From: Semisulcospira habei
Taxonomy: Eukaryota; Mollusca; Gastropoda; Semisulcospiridae
Direction of reading: 5' to 3'
NCBI GenBank assembly: GCA_036245525.1
Contig: BTPG01000005.1
Location: 123,209,318-123,273,317 of the forward strand
Length of the DNA stretch: 64,000 nucleotides
In this document: piece after piece, positions 1-12,402 of the stretch
Numbering within the stretch: the first letter of the stretch is position 1
Layout: each line of letters begins with the position of its first letter
Position numbers and translations under genes: made by a program
Notes under the pieces: generated by a model
What the model was told of the DNA's origin: nothing
The model's input: the letters and a program-made list of their open reading frames with translations, nothing else
Database searches by the model: none

Positions 1-7
1 CAATACT

Positions 8-104
8 GACGAACAAATTAAAGAAATGCGACCTTTTTTTAAACATCAGAAACACTACAGTGTTTCCGATGATTAAAAAAATGTCGCATTTCTTTTGCTC
101 GTCA
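8..104. repeat. Imperfect hairpin, ~97 bp
   Basis: The outer arms carry TGACGA...AAAGAAATGCGAC and its reverse complement GTCGCATTTCTTT...TCGTCA. A second small palindrome, GAAACACTACAGTGTTTC, sits at the centre. It looks like a small foldback or MITE-type element. No coding content. Confidence 0.6.
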
Positions 105-319
105 ATATACATGTGTAACATGAGAAGAGCTGACTGGCTTAGTATGATACACTGATTAGCGCAAAACTCAGTTTTGGCAGCAGGCCTGCTGACGCTCGGT
201 TTCAGATTCCATCCTTTGGGGGATCAACAGAAGGTGGATAGATGCTGCCCTAACCCCACCCCACCCCCTCCCCCCCAAACCACCACTTTCTATCATCCCA
301 CCCTGTCTCCCTACACTTC

Positions 320-407
320 AACCCTTTGGGTGTCGGTAGCGGTTATAGTCGCGATGATTCCTCAAGGAATCATCGCGACTAAAACCGCTACCGATACGTA
401 AAGGGTT
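320..407. repeat. Short hairpin element, family H1 (copy 1)
   Basis: Near-perfect inverted repeat of 88 bp: one arm reads AACCCTTTG...GTCGGTAGCGG...GTCGCGATGATTCC and the other is its reverse complement ending AAAGGGTT. Related copies lie at 55953-56041, 58509-58600 and 59930-60017. The shared AACCCTTT / AAAGGGTT ends and central GATTCCT-AGGAATC suggest a small palindromic mobile element. Confidence 0.75.
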
Positions 408-1089
408 CAGGCGTGTTTTGTGTCTTGTGTAAATTGTTCAGTTCCATTCGAAGAGAGTATCGGGCCGCCAATAAACGACTGAGGTTCACAAAGTGACACC
501 ATAAGGACGAATCATTCAATGTAAGCGTGTTCGTCTGTGACTTTGGACCTTACGGCTACGGCATTACGCCGTATGGTCTGAAATCGCGAACCATCACACA
601 GATTTATACACTGTGATTTGATTCAAGAACAGTGAAGCATTCATGACAATATGTATTAGTGATGAGCTTGTCAGCCTGAGTCTGGTCATCTGAGCAACAC
701 CTGAGGCAGCCTGTGCGCAGACGAGTTTGAAATCATGCACCAAGCACGAAAAGAAACTGATATTGTTCATTTGTGGAAAATTACGGCTTATGTCGCCAAG
801 GAGACGAGCATAGAGACGACTGAGTCTAGTAATTAGCGATACCCTGAGCAGGCGGCAATGCGTCAGTGGACAGGTGCGAAACTTTTTCATTATGACATTA
901 TGACTCGCTCAGTACTGACATTTTTCTTATTGTTGTCTTTACCCCTACCCCACCCCCTACCCCCCTCCCCCCCCCCACCCCACCCCACAGACACACCTTC
1001 CCCCTTCTCCCCCAAGTCCGGCTCCCGGTGCGCAAAGATCCTCGGTCCGACGCCTGACGGACGCAGCTGGCCCGCATACGGCTGCACAA
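408..1089. other. No gene seen; C-rich low-complexity tract
   Basis: No reading frame here resembles a known protein. A C-rich low-complexity tract (about 940-1015) produces spurious proline- or glycine-rich frames on both strands. Confidence 0.6.
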
Positions 1090-1330
1090 GGCAATGCACC
1101 AAGTTCCACTCTTGGTGCCTCAGTACGCTGGTCTGGCAATGGGACCTCCCCGCATCCACGAATCAAGGTTCTCCGGTCTGTCTCGTACACAGTGGGTGAA
1201 CAAAATTAAGTCTGGAAAGGATATAGAGGATACATAAGGAAAACCTATTATTGTGCTCTGCGGTGGGCGCCTTTGGAGCAAGTTGGCTTTTGGGATCTCA
1301 AAACACATTTTATCCGGAAGCGCTTATATA
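1090..1330 (-). repeat. Isolated fragment of satellite A
   Basis: The stretch from CACCAAGTTCCACTCTTGG through TCCGGAAGCGCTTATA matches, in the reverse orientation, the ~355-bp satellite that fills 10-15.4 kb. It includes the landmarks TATAGAGGATACATAAGG and TTATTGTGCTCTGCGG. It is a lone dispersed copy 9 kb away from the array. Confidence 0.75.
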
Positions 1331-4300
1331 GTCCGATCTCTTAGGTAGATTTAGACGTGAATTGTGCATTTTGAAGTTGTCTTTCCGACGTATTGCACAG
1401 TTGTAGTCCTCCATCCGATGAGCGTTTTTGTCACCTGGGGCATCGCGGATTCAGTCTGGCTTCCATGGCAACCGCACTTCAATACAGTTGCTTAAATCGT
1501 GCGAGATATAGTTTTCTGACCATACCGCACAAACAATTCAAAATATTTTATAATAAATTTACAGAATTTGTTATTTGATTGTTCATTTAAAACAGAGATT
1601 GTTATTTGCATAATTTGCTGCTTGTGCGTTTGTTTGTTCGTACACATGTATATTTGCATATTTTCCATTTTAAAGTGTAATAGTCAGAATCTTTAGAGAT
1701 ACGTTTGAGCTGCTGTACGTGTTTGCCTACAATGATACCAGTTTATTAGATTGTTTTAGCAACTGTTTTATGCATTTTGTATATGTCCAGGCAAGGTCAA
1801 AGGTCGCAATAGTGTTTGAATACCTGTAACGGCCAGCAATACATTACACACAGCATCTGCTCACACAAACAGTTCATGCTTGTGTCTCAGGACATGTAAG
1901 ATGACGTTATGCCTATAAAACAACCGCTATTGATCAAGGATAAGGTCAAGTAAAGGTTAAAGGCAACACATACTGTGCTGAAAAATTTAACATCAGAATA
2001 CTCTCGTAAACTATATAAGCCAGCGATTTAAAATTGACACAAGAATAGTTTGAGGTAAGACTTCTAAAAATATATCATTTTGGCTGACCTTTTTCAAAGG
2101 TCAAACACAAAAAGACGAAAACAAAGGACATAATTCACCAGTTTTCCTGTTTGTTCGGATGACAGTTTTATACATTTAGGGGTCATACATGGACCATAGG
2201 TTGCTTTGGAAAAGGCATTTCTGTGCGTGCTTGGTTTGTGGACTAGTCTGATAGGTCAAGGGAACTAGAGGTCAACACATTCATAATAATGTCTGCTTTC
2301 GGACAAATTCGTAGTGATCTCAGGTATTTTAGCCAAAGGTTTAATCAAAATTTACTTACAAATAGTTTATGATAAGATATGTCCATTCATACTACTTTGG
2401 GTGATTTCTCTAAATGGTCATCTGTCAACACATGGAATCGAAACATTTAAGTTTATACAATGTATTTTGCCAGGTACCTTTTGGTAGGCGATATCAAAGA
2501 AAGACTTTCAATGACTTGGCTCATACACATCTTAAATTATTCGCTGTTAGAGGAACTGCCATGACAAAGTTTTGTTAATCCCTATCGGTGAGGCCAAGGT
2601 CACGTCGGCCATACTTGGTTTTGATTTGGTTCAAATTTGGTGAAATAGTAGATATTAAAAACATAAATGTTAATGTGCAAGAAATGCATCGGCCTGCGTC
2701 AGGTCAAGGTTGTGGTGGCCATCTTTGTTTTCAATTCATGTATTTTTATTAGGGCAATATCTTTCGAACCACTGGAACACTGGACCGATATGACGGCGGC
2801 AGTGTTTGTTTGTGGTCTTTTCAAGCAAGATCTTTGAACAAGTTGGATTAATTTATTCCAGCTTTAAGATAGCAATACACTACACTAATGGAAATTGTTT
2901 TGTGCATGAGTGACGCCATTTCTGTGAATGTCAAGGCCGTAGCAATTGTATTTGTTTCACATTGTGTATTCTTCTCAGGACAATATATTTGTAACCTTTA
3001 ACTGGCTTTGACTGAAACATGAGCTAGTCATAGTACTTGTTACTGAAATGATAGTCCTTGGTAACTTGTAGTGTTACGATAAACAGTTAGGTTACTGCAT
3101 GCAAGGTCAAGGCTGTAGTAGTCATACTTGTTTAAGATCCATCTAGACAATAATTATATCCAAAAGCGTTTGACCAGTTTGCTTTAGAGTTGGTGTGGTA
3201 ATAATTATTATAAGTGCACAGTGTTTAGTGCAAGAAATGTATCATTATGATTTAGGGTCACTGTCGTTGCAGCCATCTTGTATTGCACGTTTTCCATTCC
3301 CTTTTTTAAATCGTTTTTTAAATGTATTTTCTAAAAGTGTCGAATTCTTTGTGTAGCCAGCTCTCACTTCATACATTGTTGGTATGAGTGTCTGTACATT
3401 ATTTTTTCTCATGACCACATCTCTCTGTTGGGTGTTGGCAGAAAGATGTGAGGGAGTGTGTGGGCATGAAACGCTGCTAGGCACAAACGTATTGTCATAA
3501 ACGTATTCTGTGTGTCATAGCTCTTTGTCAAGGAAAACGTGCTTAATATGTAATACATATCACCGTCATCAATCAAATTTGGAATTAAAACCGACTTAAA
3601 GCTTGGTTCGAAATTGTAATAAGCAAAATGACAAAACAAAATTGTCCTCGCTGTAACCTTGACCTCGAAGCAGAAGACGTAACATTTGTTGAAACTAAAC
3701 TGCGGAGTGTTAAGTCAATTCACGCACAATCTTAAATAAAGCGGTCAAAGTGTGATAAAGAAATCGTTAAGAAAATCAACGGGAAACATAGAACGGATAT
3801 AACTTCGACATCAATGTCAAGGACTTTATATCATTGCAAACTTGTTCTTGTTCCAGAATATCAATCCATAGTGTTTGTTTAAATCGGTCTAACAGTTTTC
3901 AGAAAATTGCCTGAAAATACAGTCACTGTGACCTTGACCTTGAAGTAAAAAACGCTGGTATGACTTATTCTGTTCTTTCTTTTACTTCAGTAATCACATG
4001 AACCACCAGGAAGCAGGTTTGAAGAGCGGTTTGAGAAAATATTGTTGAAGCAGATTTAGTCCATATATTTAAAAATTACAGGCCGCGACCTTGACCTTCA
4101 TGTTAGACATACTGCTTGTTACGTTTGTGGTTGTGTTATTCTTTGAGAGCATGTGTGTGTGGTTAATCATAGGAAAGATTCGAAGTTCATTATTTTGAGT
4201 TATTTTGGATAAGAATTACGTACCTTTTTAGTATGATTCATTTTCTTTTGCACAGAGAATTGCGACTGATTTTACTGGAAGGTTCGAGCAGGGTTGCGAT

Positions 4301-5700
4301 CTTTCTAGTGATCTCAGATGTGACGTCAAAGTTGTCGGCAACATTTCGAAACATTGTATCAAAACTCAAAAGCGCTTAGATGGTAGTGGAAATTTGTAGT
4401 TATTTCTAGAGCATTCTTTTTCATGAATATTAATATGTTTTGGTTACGTTTTCTTTCTGATTGGTTGTGTTGTGCGAATTTGCTGGATTATTCTGGAAAT
4501 CTGTAATAGTATAAAAGAGCGTGTTAGAAAATATGTTTGTACATTGTATGAGAGACGCAGTGTGTAAAAAAAAGTGTTGATGCATTTCAGAGGAGACAGT
4601 GTAGGGGAGGAGCCCCTATTATGAAACAGTGCCTATTGGCATCATGCTCCTGGTGAAACGGAATAACTTTTCAAAATTCCGCCTGGGCAGTAATATAGAG
4701 CTACTTCAGTGAGCCTTATTCCCGGTACAAGAATGCCAGGCGTGATGAAAAACGAAAACACGCCAAGAAAATGTTATTTTTGACCCTTCTGCTTCTAATG
4801 TTTTGCCATTTTGAAACAACTAAATCAGCATTCAGTTTTGCGATTTTTCAAAAATAGCCACTCTTGTCTTGAAGAGCAATCTTCGGACATCAGATAAGCA
4901 GCGGCATTCGTTTGGTTCTCTTTTTGTTGTTTTGGAGGCACACATATTCCTGGAGAGGTATCTTGTTCCTATTATGAAACACGAAGAGCCGCGCACCTAA
5001 TATGAAACGTGTTTCGTATTTAGAAAAGTGTTTCATATAAGGTGCAGTGTTTGTCTAGCGTATATATCGGAAATCATCCATCCAGTTTATTCCAAATTTC
5101 ACATGTTGATACTTTTTCTCAATACAGAGTATCCCACACCAGGATCATGTCACTTTCGTCAACGGCTACATTTACTATGTATGCCATTGTCCAGGCAATG
5201 TTACTGTAAACACCGAAACGATGTGATCCATATGGCAAATTGTGATAATTTGTGACGACACAGAGTGTTGCACACCACAATCTATGCACTGCCTGTTTTG
5301 TACAGAACTGTGTGCTAGGCAATATCTCAATAATCATTGGGCCTATTCAATCCAAATTTTAGATAATAGTTGCCATATCACACATTGCCATCAATCTTAA
5401 CTGCGCCTCTACCTCAAGGTCAAGGTCATAGTTGCCATATTTGTCTTGCAGATTATCGAGTAGAGAATACCTCTGAAACCGCTGTACTGATTTGCTCTGA
5501 ATTTTTAGGAAATGATGCCTTACCCTCATATGTGATGTCTTTAGCAGAATGAATTCACGATCTGTAAGGTGAACGTTTCAGAGGCCATATTTGTTTGAGC
5601 CTTTGTGCAGGCAATATCTCTGAAACTACAGGCCCGATTTTTTTCCAAATTTTGCTTGATGCTATTTTCACTTAACTCCTTCACAGCCGAGAAACTCTCA
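1331..5700. repeat. Gene-free tract of old, diverged repeats with AAGGTCA motifs
   Basis: No credible coding sequence in 4.4 kb. The motif CAAGGTCAAGGT (or its complement TGACCTTGACCTT) recurs near 1793, 2590, 2700, 2935, 3102, 3653, 3931, 4088 and 5419. It is often followed by GTGGCCATNTTTGTTT and then a loosely conserved GGCAATATCTNTGAAACC. I read this as several decayed copies of one ancient dispersed repeat rather than a regulatory array, although each AAGGTCA also looks like a nuclear-receptor half-site. Confidence 0.5.
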
Positions 5701-6355
5701 ATAGGATTCATCTGCAAGACCCATAGATCCTCATGAGCCTCGCGCGATCGCGGGTGCGGGGGCTCAAGGCGATTTTGGCTCTTGCCGACACAACTGACAT
5801 ATATTTATTTGTCGGTTGGGGTTCCTTGGGACTGAAATAAGAAAGATTTCATAGCAATATTTGCGTCTAGTGGTAGTGTGACAATAAAACAAATATGTCA
5901 AAAACCAGGTTTATGTCGCTACATCACTTCAAGATGCCGCGCAAAGATTTTGGGAATGCTTTCAGGCAGACAAAATGGCGCATTACTGTCGGCGGGGAGG
6001 GGATAGTTGTAAATAGTTGTTCCAAGAGCAAACCTTGTTAGATTAGGTGTGACAGCAAATGTGAAACAGTATAAATGCAGTCACCAATCGTCCATACATC
6101 CGCTCTTCAGTCGTCGTCTGTGTATGCATGCGGTTTGTAAAAGGCAATTTCGTAGGGACTATAACATTCACAGACTTTAAATTAACCTCGACACAACTGT
6201 AGTTTACAATAACAACTTTACCTACATATTTCACCTATAGAAAAGGTCAGTCATCTTGGGTCGATGTGTTTGTAAAGATTAGTCATTTTTCGCACACAAA
6301 TTGTTTAAAAATTAACTTTGGGCGCAAAAGTTTGAAAGTACCTAAGTATGCATTT
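5701..6355. other. No gene seen
   Basis: AT-rich to mixed sequence without a convincing reading frame. Around 5710-5770 there is a partial match to the hairpin family H3 (CATAGATCCTCATGAGCC). Confidence 0.5.
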
Positions 6356-6359
6356 TATA

Positions 6360-6720
6360 TACCGAAACAGCTGTCCACACCCGCAAATTATCTGGACCCC
6401 CCTTGGGGGACCTAGATTTAAATTTCCATGCATCAAGGGGCTGGAACAGTGGGATATGTGATAGGCCCTCCTTGGGGGGGGGGGGCAGGGAAGTGGGGAA
6501 AGAGGGGGGTGGGGTTATTCGATATGCATTGCTTCCAGTCACTTGATTAGCGTACCCCTTCTTTCCTATCTTTTTTTTTTTTTTTTGGTGCTTTGACCAA
6601 AGTAGATCTATGATTGTTGGTCGATCATGCACACTTCAGTCCCCTGACAGTGCTTTTACCTACTTTACTTTGTAATCTTCCTAAAATATTAGCACTGGCA
6701 GTCTCCCCTTTTCTTTTCAT
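6360..6720 (+). repeat. Direct repeat, copy 1 (~350 bp)
   Basis: Begins CCGAAACAGCTGTCCACACC and ends near GCAGTCTCCCCTTTTCTTTT. The same order of landmarks (TTATCTGGACCCCCCTTGG, a G-rich run, GCTTTGACCAAAGTAGATC, TCGATCATGCACAC) recurs at 6935-7275. Noncoding; each copy has a variable poly-G tract. Confidence 0.8.
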
Positions 6721-6934
6721 TTACTACTACAATATCGACTGCAACTCCTCCCCCCCCCCCCCCCACCTTTTCGTAGGTTCTGTCTTAGGGTGCATGGAAA
6801 TTTAGCTCTAGGTGGAGGCATGGAATGTATGCCCCTGCAGACACCACAGTAAAGTGTGGCTATCTTTGCAGGTAGGCAAAAATTCCCTGCCTTCCACCAG
6901 TATACCGAAGGGTGTGCTGAAGAGGTCGCCAAGA

Positions 6935-7275
6935 CCGAAACAGCTGTCCACACCGGCAAATTATCTGGACCCCCCCTTGGGGGACCTAGAAATTTCCATG
7001 CACCAAGGGGCTGAAACAGTGGGATATGTGATACGCCCCTTCGGGAGGGGTATGGGGGGGGGGCGAGGGGCGGGGGGGGGGGGGGCTTCCATATGCATTG
7101 CCTCCGGTCACTTACTTAGCGCAACCCTTGTTTCCTATCTTTATTTGTGCTTTGACCAAAGTAGATCTATGATCTTTGGTCGATCATGCACACTTTTCTC
7201 CCCTGACAGTGCTTTTACCTACTTTGTAATCTTCCTAAAATATTAGCACTGACAGTCTCCCTTTTCTTTTCATTA
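6935..7275 (+). repeat. Direct repeat, copy 2 (~340 bp)
   Basis: Second copy of the segment at 6360-6720, separated from it by about 215 bp. The match is high but with different G-run lengths, so this is a segmental duplication or two copies of one short mobile element. Confidence 0.8.
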
Positions 7276-8446
7276 TGCACTTTATACCATGAATACTATT
7301 GAGAATGATCTCTCTTTAAGATATAGGGCAGTTATAAAAAGAACGTGCGGGAGCATCCGTAGACCCTTTTGTGGTAACTCTTCCTGTCGAAAGAGTCACA
7401 GTTGCTGAGAACGTGAAGAGGGTGAGGACCTACAAATGCGCCACTGGTTGACTATCAAACGTGGCGTGCGTGATGCTGGTGTTAATGCGAGTGTTAGTTC
7501 CAGGGGGAGAGAGGTCTGGAGACCTTTTCACTAATAACCAAAAATACACAAAACGGACCGTTTACAATTTCCAAGAAGAGGCGCGGGAGGGCCTGTGTGT
7601 GTGTGTGTGGAGGGGGGGGGGGGGTGAAACTCCCCAAAATGGAAAATTTCACATTAACAAACATCCTGGGAGCCGTGCACCTTGGAACAGCCCCTCACCC
7701 CCTGAATTTGCTTCTGAATATGTACATAAACCTGTGTCGATAATGCTTGCTTTTATCAAGTTTTACTTCTGGGGTGGAAAAAACTAAATACAGTAACTTT
7801 TATTTCCCCCTACATAGAACATTTTCAACACACTTGCTGACCATGCCTGCCCTTTGACCTTTGAAAGGAGCCAATAAAATTAATATGCATAGACAGTGTA
7901 ACCCCTAGCAAAACATTTCTACTGGGGTCTTACTGCAAAGTTTGCATACGAACTACCTGTAATAGCAACAACCTAAAATATAAACCTTCTTACTTCTCGT
8001 GACCTTTGACCTTAACGAGAGGTTAATTTAGTAGAGCTACAAACAAAAGTTGTATCATCAGTTTTCTCTTTGGCGAGTTTTAAAATAAGATTATAACTAG
8101 TTTCTTTAAAAAATCGCCCGATTATTGACCTTTGCAACCTTTACCTTTTATGGAGGTCAGCGCAAGTGACAATCAAAGCTATTGTCAAAATATGGGATCA
8201 CTGTGCCAAATTAGAAGTCTGTGGCTCTGATGGTATCTCAGAAATTCAAAATGATAAAATCTGTCACAATTGGATATACACAGGATGATGAATGGATGGA
8301 CCAATAGTGGACCAGTGGCGGATGACTCATTATGTTTAACTCACTTTCACTGTTAAAATGTGCCTATACTGTGTGCTAACCATCTCTCATGTCTTAAGTT
8401 TCCAACAAAATGTAAGTGGAACTTGCAAAAAGGACACTTTCGCACT
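7276..8446. other. No gene seen; old repeat DNA
   Basis: Contains a G run at 7611-7624 and AAGGTCA-type motifs (CCTTTGACCTTTG at about 7850; GTGACCTTTGACC at about 8000) like the 1.3-5.7 kb tract. No supportable coding region. Confidence 0.5.
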
Positions 8447-8870
8447 GTTTCATAATAGGAGACCTAGTGTTTCATATTAGGCAAATGGTGCCTAATATGA
8501 AACAATGTGTCACTTTTTTCAAACTGGAACTGCTTCTGCATCGATTTGAGTTTTGGGATGCATCAACATAATCTCTATCAAACCTTGGTTTCGGACTGAT
8601 TCTACCTTTCTTTGGGTGGTCGCGCGAGACGGTTTGCTTAAAGTGTTTCATACATGGGTCTCCTCCCCTATCAGTGTTGATGCATTTGTGGATGCTTTGT
8701 GCGGAGATCGCATCGCTGTAATAAAATATTGTTGGAACTGTTACTCCAGAGTGGTTTACAACCTTGTGCCACGTGTGACGAGTTGCAGCTGTGAAGTATC
8801 TTTACAAGAACCCTACGTGCGTGCGTCTGGTGTGATTGTATCATACTACGACTACGACTACCACGTAACA
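8447..8870 (+). repeat. Candidate 5' LTR of a Ty3/gypsy-type element
   Basis: It starts TGTTTCATAATAGG and ends ...CCACGTAACA, i.e. TG...CA ends. It lies immediately before a plausible tRNA primer site and a gag remnant. No matching 3' LTR is visible, because the element is cut off by satellite A at about 9995. The 5' boundary is an inference from the TG dinucleotide and from recurrent GTTTCATATTAGG motifs inside it. Confidence 0.4.
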
Positions 8871-8872
8871 TT

Positions 8873-8889
8873 TGGCGCCTCCGACGGGA
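8873..8889 (+). promoter_or_regulatory. Candidate tRNA primer binding site
   Basis: TGGCGCCTCCGACGGGA begins with TGG, complementary to a tRNA CCA end, 2 bp after the presumed LTR end. TGGCGCC is a common start of retroelement primer sites. Confidence 0.45.
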
Positions 8890-8966
8890 CTTCTTCAGTT
8901 GGCTCAGTGGAAAGGGTAGCCGGAGACAACAGCCGGCGATGAAACGCAGAGATGGCGACATAGGAA

Positions 8967-9995
8967 ATGGAGACATTCCTCAGAATTGGCAAGGAATGTG
9001 GACTGGAGGGAGCTAAGCTCCTAGAGTTTGTACAGGAGAGCGAGAAGGAGAGACTTGAGAGAGAAAAAGAGAGAGGAAGGAGAGACTGGGGAGAGAAGAA
9101 AAGAGATTGGAGAGAGAAGAGAGAGCCAAAGGGCGTGAAATCAAGAAACTTGAAATTCAGTGAGAAGAGACAGAGAAACCGCGAAAAGAGGCAGAGAAAC
9201 AGCGAGAAGAGGAACGAGAATAGGCAGAGAGGCAGCGACAGCACGAAATTCAGCTGAAGAGAACGGATTTAGAGGCACAGAGCCAGAGGACAACTAAAGC
9301 AGCAGCCTTAGCCAGCAAAGAGCAAACAGCCCGTGCGCCAAAACTATCGCCTATTGTCGAAAATTCAGATAAAATGGACGCTTACCTGGTGCAGTTCGAG
9401 GGTTTCGCAAGCAGCAAAAAATGGAAACAAGAGACTTGGGCCATCAAATTGAGCGCACTTCTAACCGGCAAAACGCTTGAGTTCTACACCCGCCTGCCAA
9501 GAGAAGAAGCCGAGGATTATGCGCAGTTGAGAGCCGCCCTGCTGAGATAGTACGACTTCACTAAAGAGAGTTACATACGACGATTCCGGAATTGCAAGCC
9601 TGAGGAAGAAGAAACATTCGGCCTATTCATTGAATGAATCAGGACCTACCTGGAGAAATGGATAGAGCTGGCTGGTTTAAAGAAGGAGTACCAGGACCTG
9701 TGTGACCTCGTCATCAAAAAACAAGTCCTCAGCGCATGTTCTAAGGACCTGGCCGCCCACCTCAGGGAGCAAAAAGACCAGTCCCTGAAGGCCCTAGCAG
9801 ACCTCACTCAAAGATATCTGGACGACCACAACATGAAGTTCGGGCCCGGAAAGCCGCAGCGTGTGTCTACTCCAGCAGAAGAAAAATACAACGTCAGAAA
9901 TACCCCGAAGCAGATGTCGGTGGAGAACCTGACATGTTTTTCTTGTGGAATGAAGGGACACAAGGCGATACGTTGTCCTTCCAAGAGTGTATGGA
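8967..9995 (+). pseudogene. gag: Decayed Ty3/gypsy-like Gag with CCHC zinc knuckle
   Basis: Gag is the structural, RNA-binding protein of LTR retrotransposons. The first frame (8967-9257) starts METFLRIGKECG and runs into a Glu/Arg-rich segment. The frame then shifts near 9230-9257. The second frame carries a capsid-like helical region (from KMDAYLVQFEGFASS at about 9373 to the LREQKD region at about 9770), with in-frame stops at 9548-9550 (TAG) and 9635-9637 (TGA). It ends in a zinc knuckle, CFSCGMKGHKAIRC, at about 9935-9976. Directly after the knuckle the sequence turns into satellite A, so pol is absent. One frameshift plus two stops make this copy dead. Confidence 0.8.
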
Positions 9996-10004
9996 AATTA
10001 TTCT

Positions 10005-11105
10005 CCCAATATAGCCACTATAAGGGTTTCCGGACAAAGTGTTTTGGCACCTAGTGTGGACAAGACAGGCCCGAGAACCCTGATATCCGGATGAAGGGAG
10101 TTCCCAGGGCCAGACTAATGTACCGAGACCCCAAAAGCTAACCTGCGTCAAAGGCGTCCGCCTCTGAGCACAATAATAGGTTATCCTTACGTATCTTCTA
10201 TAGACTTTCCAGCCATAATATTGGTCAACCAGAGTGTACAAAAGAGATAGGAGACTCTTGATTCGTGGATGCGGGTAGTTCCTAGGGCCAGACCAGTGTA
10301 TTGAGGTACCAAGAGTGAAACTTGCGGCAATGGCGCCCGTCGTAGAGCACAATTTTCAGGTTTACCCACATTGCCTCTATAAGCGTTTCCCGACAATGTG
10401 TTTTGGCTCCCAGTGTGAACAAGAGAGACCCGAGATCCTTGATATGTGGATTCAGGGAGTTCCAAGGGCCAGACCAGTGTACTGAGATCCCAAAAGCCAG
10501 CCTGCACCAAAGGCGCCGGCCGCAGAGCACAATAATAGTTTTCCTTATGTATCCTCTACAGCTTTTCCAGACATAGTATTGGTCACCCATTGTGTGCACG
10601 AGAGACACAGAACCCTTGATTCGTGGATGCGGAGAGTTCCCAGGGGCAGACCAGTGTACTGAGGGACCAAGTGTGGAACTTGAAGTATAGGCGCCCGTCG
10701 CAGAGCGCAAGGAAAGGTTTTCCCTCTAAAGCCTCTATAAGCGTTTCCGGACAAAGTGTTTTGGCACACAGTGTAGACAACAGTGACCCGAGACCCTTGA
10801 CATGTGAATGCGGAGAGTTTCCCTGGCCAGACCAGTGTACTGAGGCACCAAAAGTGGAACTTGCGGCAAAGGCCCCCGTCGTAGAGCACAAGGAAAGGTT
10901 CTTCATATAATTATAGCTTTTATAAGCGTTTCCGGACAAAGTGTTTTGGCTCCCAGTATGGACAAGAGAAACCCTAGATCCTTGACATGTCGATGCAGGG
11001 AGTTCCCAGAGCCAGACCAATGTACTGAGACCCCAAAAGCCAACATACGCCAAAATCCCCAACAGCAGAGCGCAATACTAGGTTTTCCTTATGTATCCTC
11101 TATAG
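10005..11105 (+). repeat. Satellite A, forward array 1
   Basis: Tandem repeat with a ~355-bp period made of two related ~180-bp half-units. GTTTCC(G/C)GACAA(A/T)GTGTTTTGGC recurs at about 10026, 10385, 10741 and 10926. The half-units differ mainly at ACTGAGACCCCAAAAGCC versus ACTGAGGCACCAAGAGTGG. Reading frames in it are open by chance on both strands and have no protein-like features. Confidence 0.9.
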
Positions 11106-11109
11106 CATT

Positions 11110-11330
11110 CCAGACATAAAAGAAATCCAGACCAAAAAGGTGACTGCCAAGCGTGTAAAATGCAAAGAAGTACCCAACGGCGAAAGAAACACGCTTAGAA
11201 AAGATGGGTAAAACACAATTTATTAAAATTTCGGGTAAATACCCTTTGTCAAAATAGACAAACAAACAAACAGAGAGATTAGCCGCTACTTATCTTCACT
11301 AGCAGAAGGAATGTGGCAACTGAAGGAGGT
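11110..11330 (+). repeat. Single arm of the foldback element found at 39861-40238
   Basis: The order AGACCAAAAAGGTGACTGCC, AAAGAAGTACCCAACGG, CGCTTAGAAAAGATGG, ACACAATTTATTAA and GCAGAAGGAATGTGG matches one arm of the palindromic insertion near 40 kb. Here only one arm is present, so it may be a solo, unfolded copy. Confidence 0.75.
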
Positions 11331-12400
11331 GACGTAAAATAAAAGAAAAGGAAAAGAAGAACAAAGTGCGCAAAAAAAAAAGTAAAAATGACGTCAAGGA
11401 AAAAATCATAAGACAGAGACTCGGAGAGAAACTGAACACGAGAGACAAGAGTGTGAGTAAGCACGCGCTGGAGCGAGCAAAAGTAAATGCGTGTATGTGA
11501 GGCCAGAGAAAGAGAGAGAGAGAGAGAGAGGGGGGGGGGGGAGAGAGAAAGATAAAAAGAGAACGTACGGGGAGTACCCTTGGGCACGAAGTAGGCTGAG
11601 TGTCTAATACACAGAGCCTGCTAAACACCAACCAGAAGGCAAACTTTATATCACCTTCAAGTTGAGGACTACCTCGGGGAAAAACGGGAGGGACCCGGGA
11701 AAAAACTCAGCATTTAGCACGGTACACAACAAGTAATAAGTCATTTAATCAAATTCAGTAAGAGAATATTGGTATAAGTGGAGAGTAGGTAGTTGTGAAA
11801 CCATCTTCAAGGGTAACTCATAAAAAAATATTTTAAAAATTATAGGGGGAGGGGGGAGAGAGAGAGAAAGAGAGAGAGAGAGACGGGGGCGGGAAAGACG
11901 GGGGGGGGGGGGGGGGAGGAGGAGGAAGGGGAAAAGGGTAAAGGTAAAAGCGTAAAGAGAGAAAGAGGGCTAGAGAGAAGTGTTAAGAGGGGTACGGGGG
12001 GAGGAAGAGAGAGAAAGAGGGAGAGAGCTAGAGAGAGAGAGGGAAAAGGGGGGGGGGGGGAAACAACCAGCCAGAGCTACCAGCCCCACCCAACAGGCAC
12101 CCACCAACCCACAGAAAAACACACAGGCATGCAACAAGACGACCACATACATCCCCAAGGGATGCACATTATCGCCCCGCCCCACCCCACAACCGCGCAT
12201 CACTCCGTGGGCCGGAGACCGGGCGCCCGACAGGGAAGGGCAAGGGATCAAACTAAACGTTCGGCCAGCGCTGAGAAAGTCCCCAAGGGAAGTGTAACTA
12301 TCAACCAGCGCCAGCCTCACCTATCTGATTAGTAAGTAGTAAAACAAAAGCGACACAGTGAGGTAAAGGTACAGTTAGCAGACATAAGCAAGGTAAAAAA
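11331..12400. repeat. Purine-rich low-complexity region; no gene
   Basis: Runs of (AG)n and G homopolymers at about 11505-11560 and 11846-12060 dominate. The Ser/Leu/Pro-rich frames on the minus strand are products of the low-complexity composition. 12061-12400 holds nothing I recognise. Confidence 0.7.
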
Positions 12401-12402
12401 TG

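Noticed and set aside
8858..9244. Minus-strand Leu/Phe/Ser-rich frame
   Set aside because: Mirror image of the Glu/Arg-rich gag segment on the plus strand.
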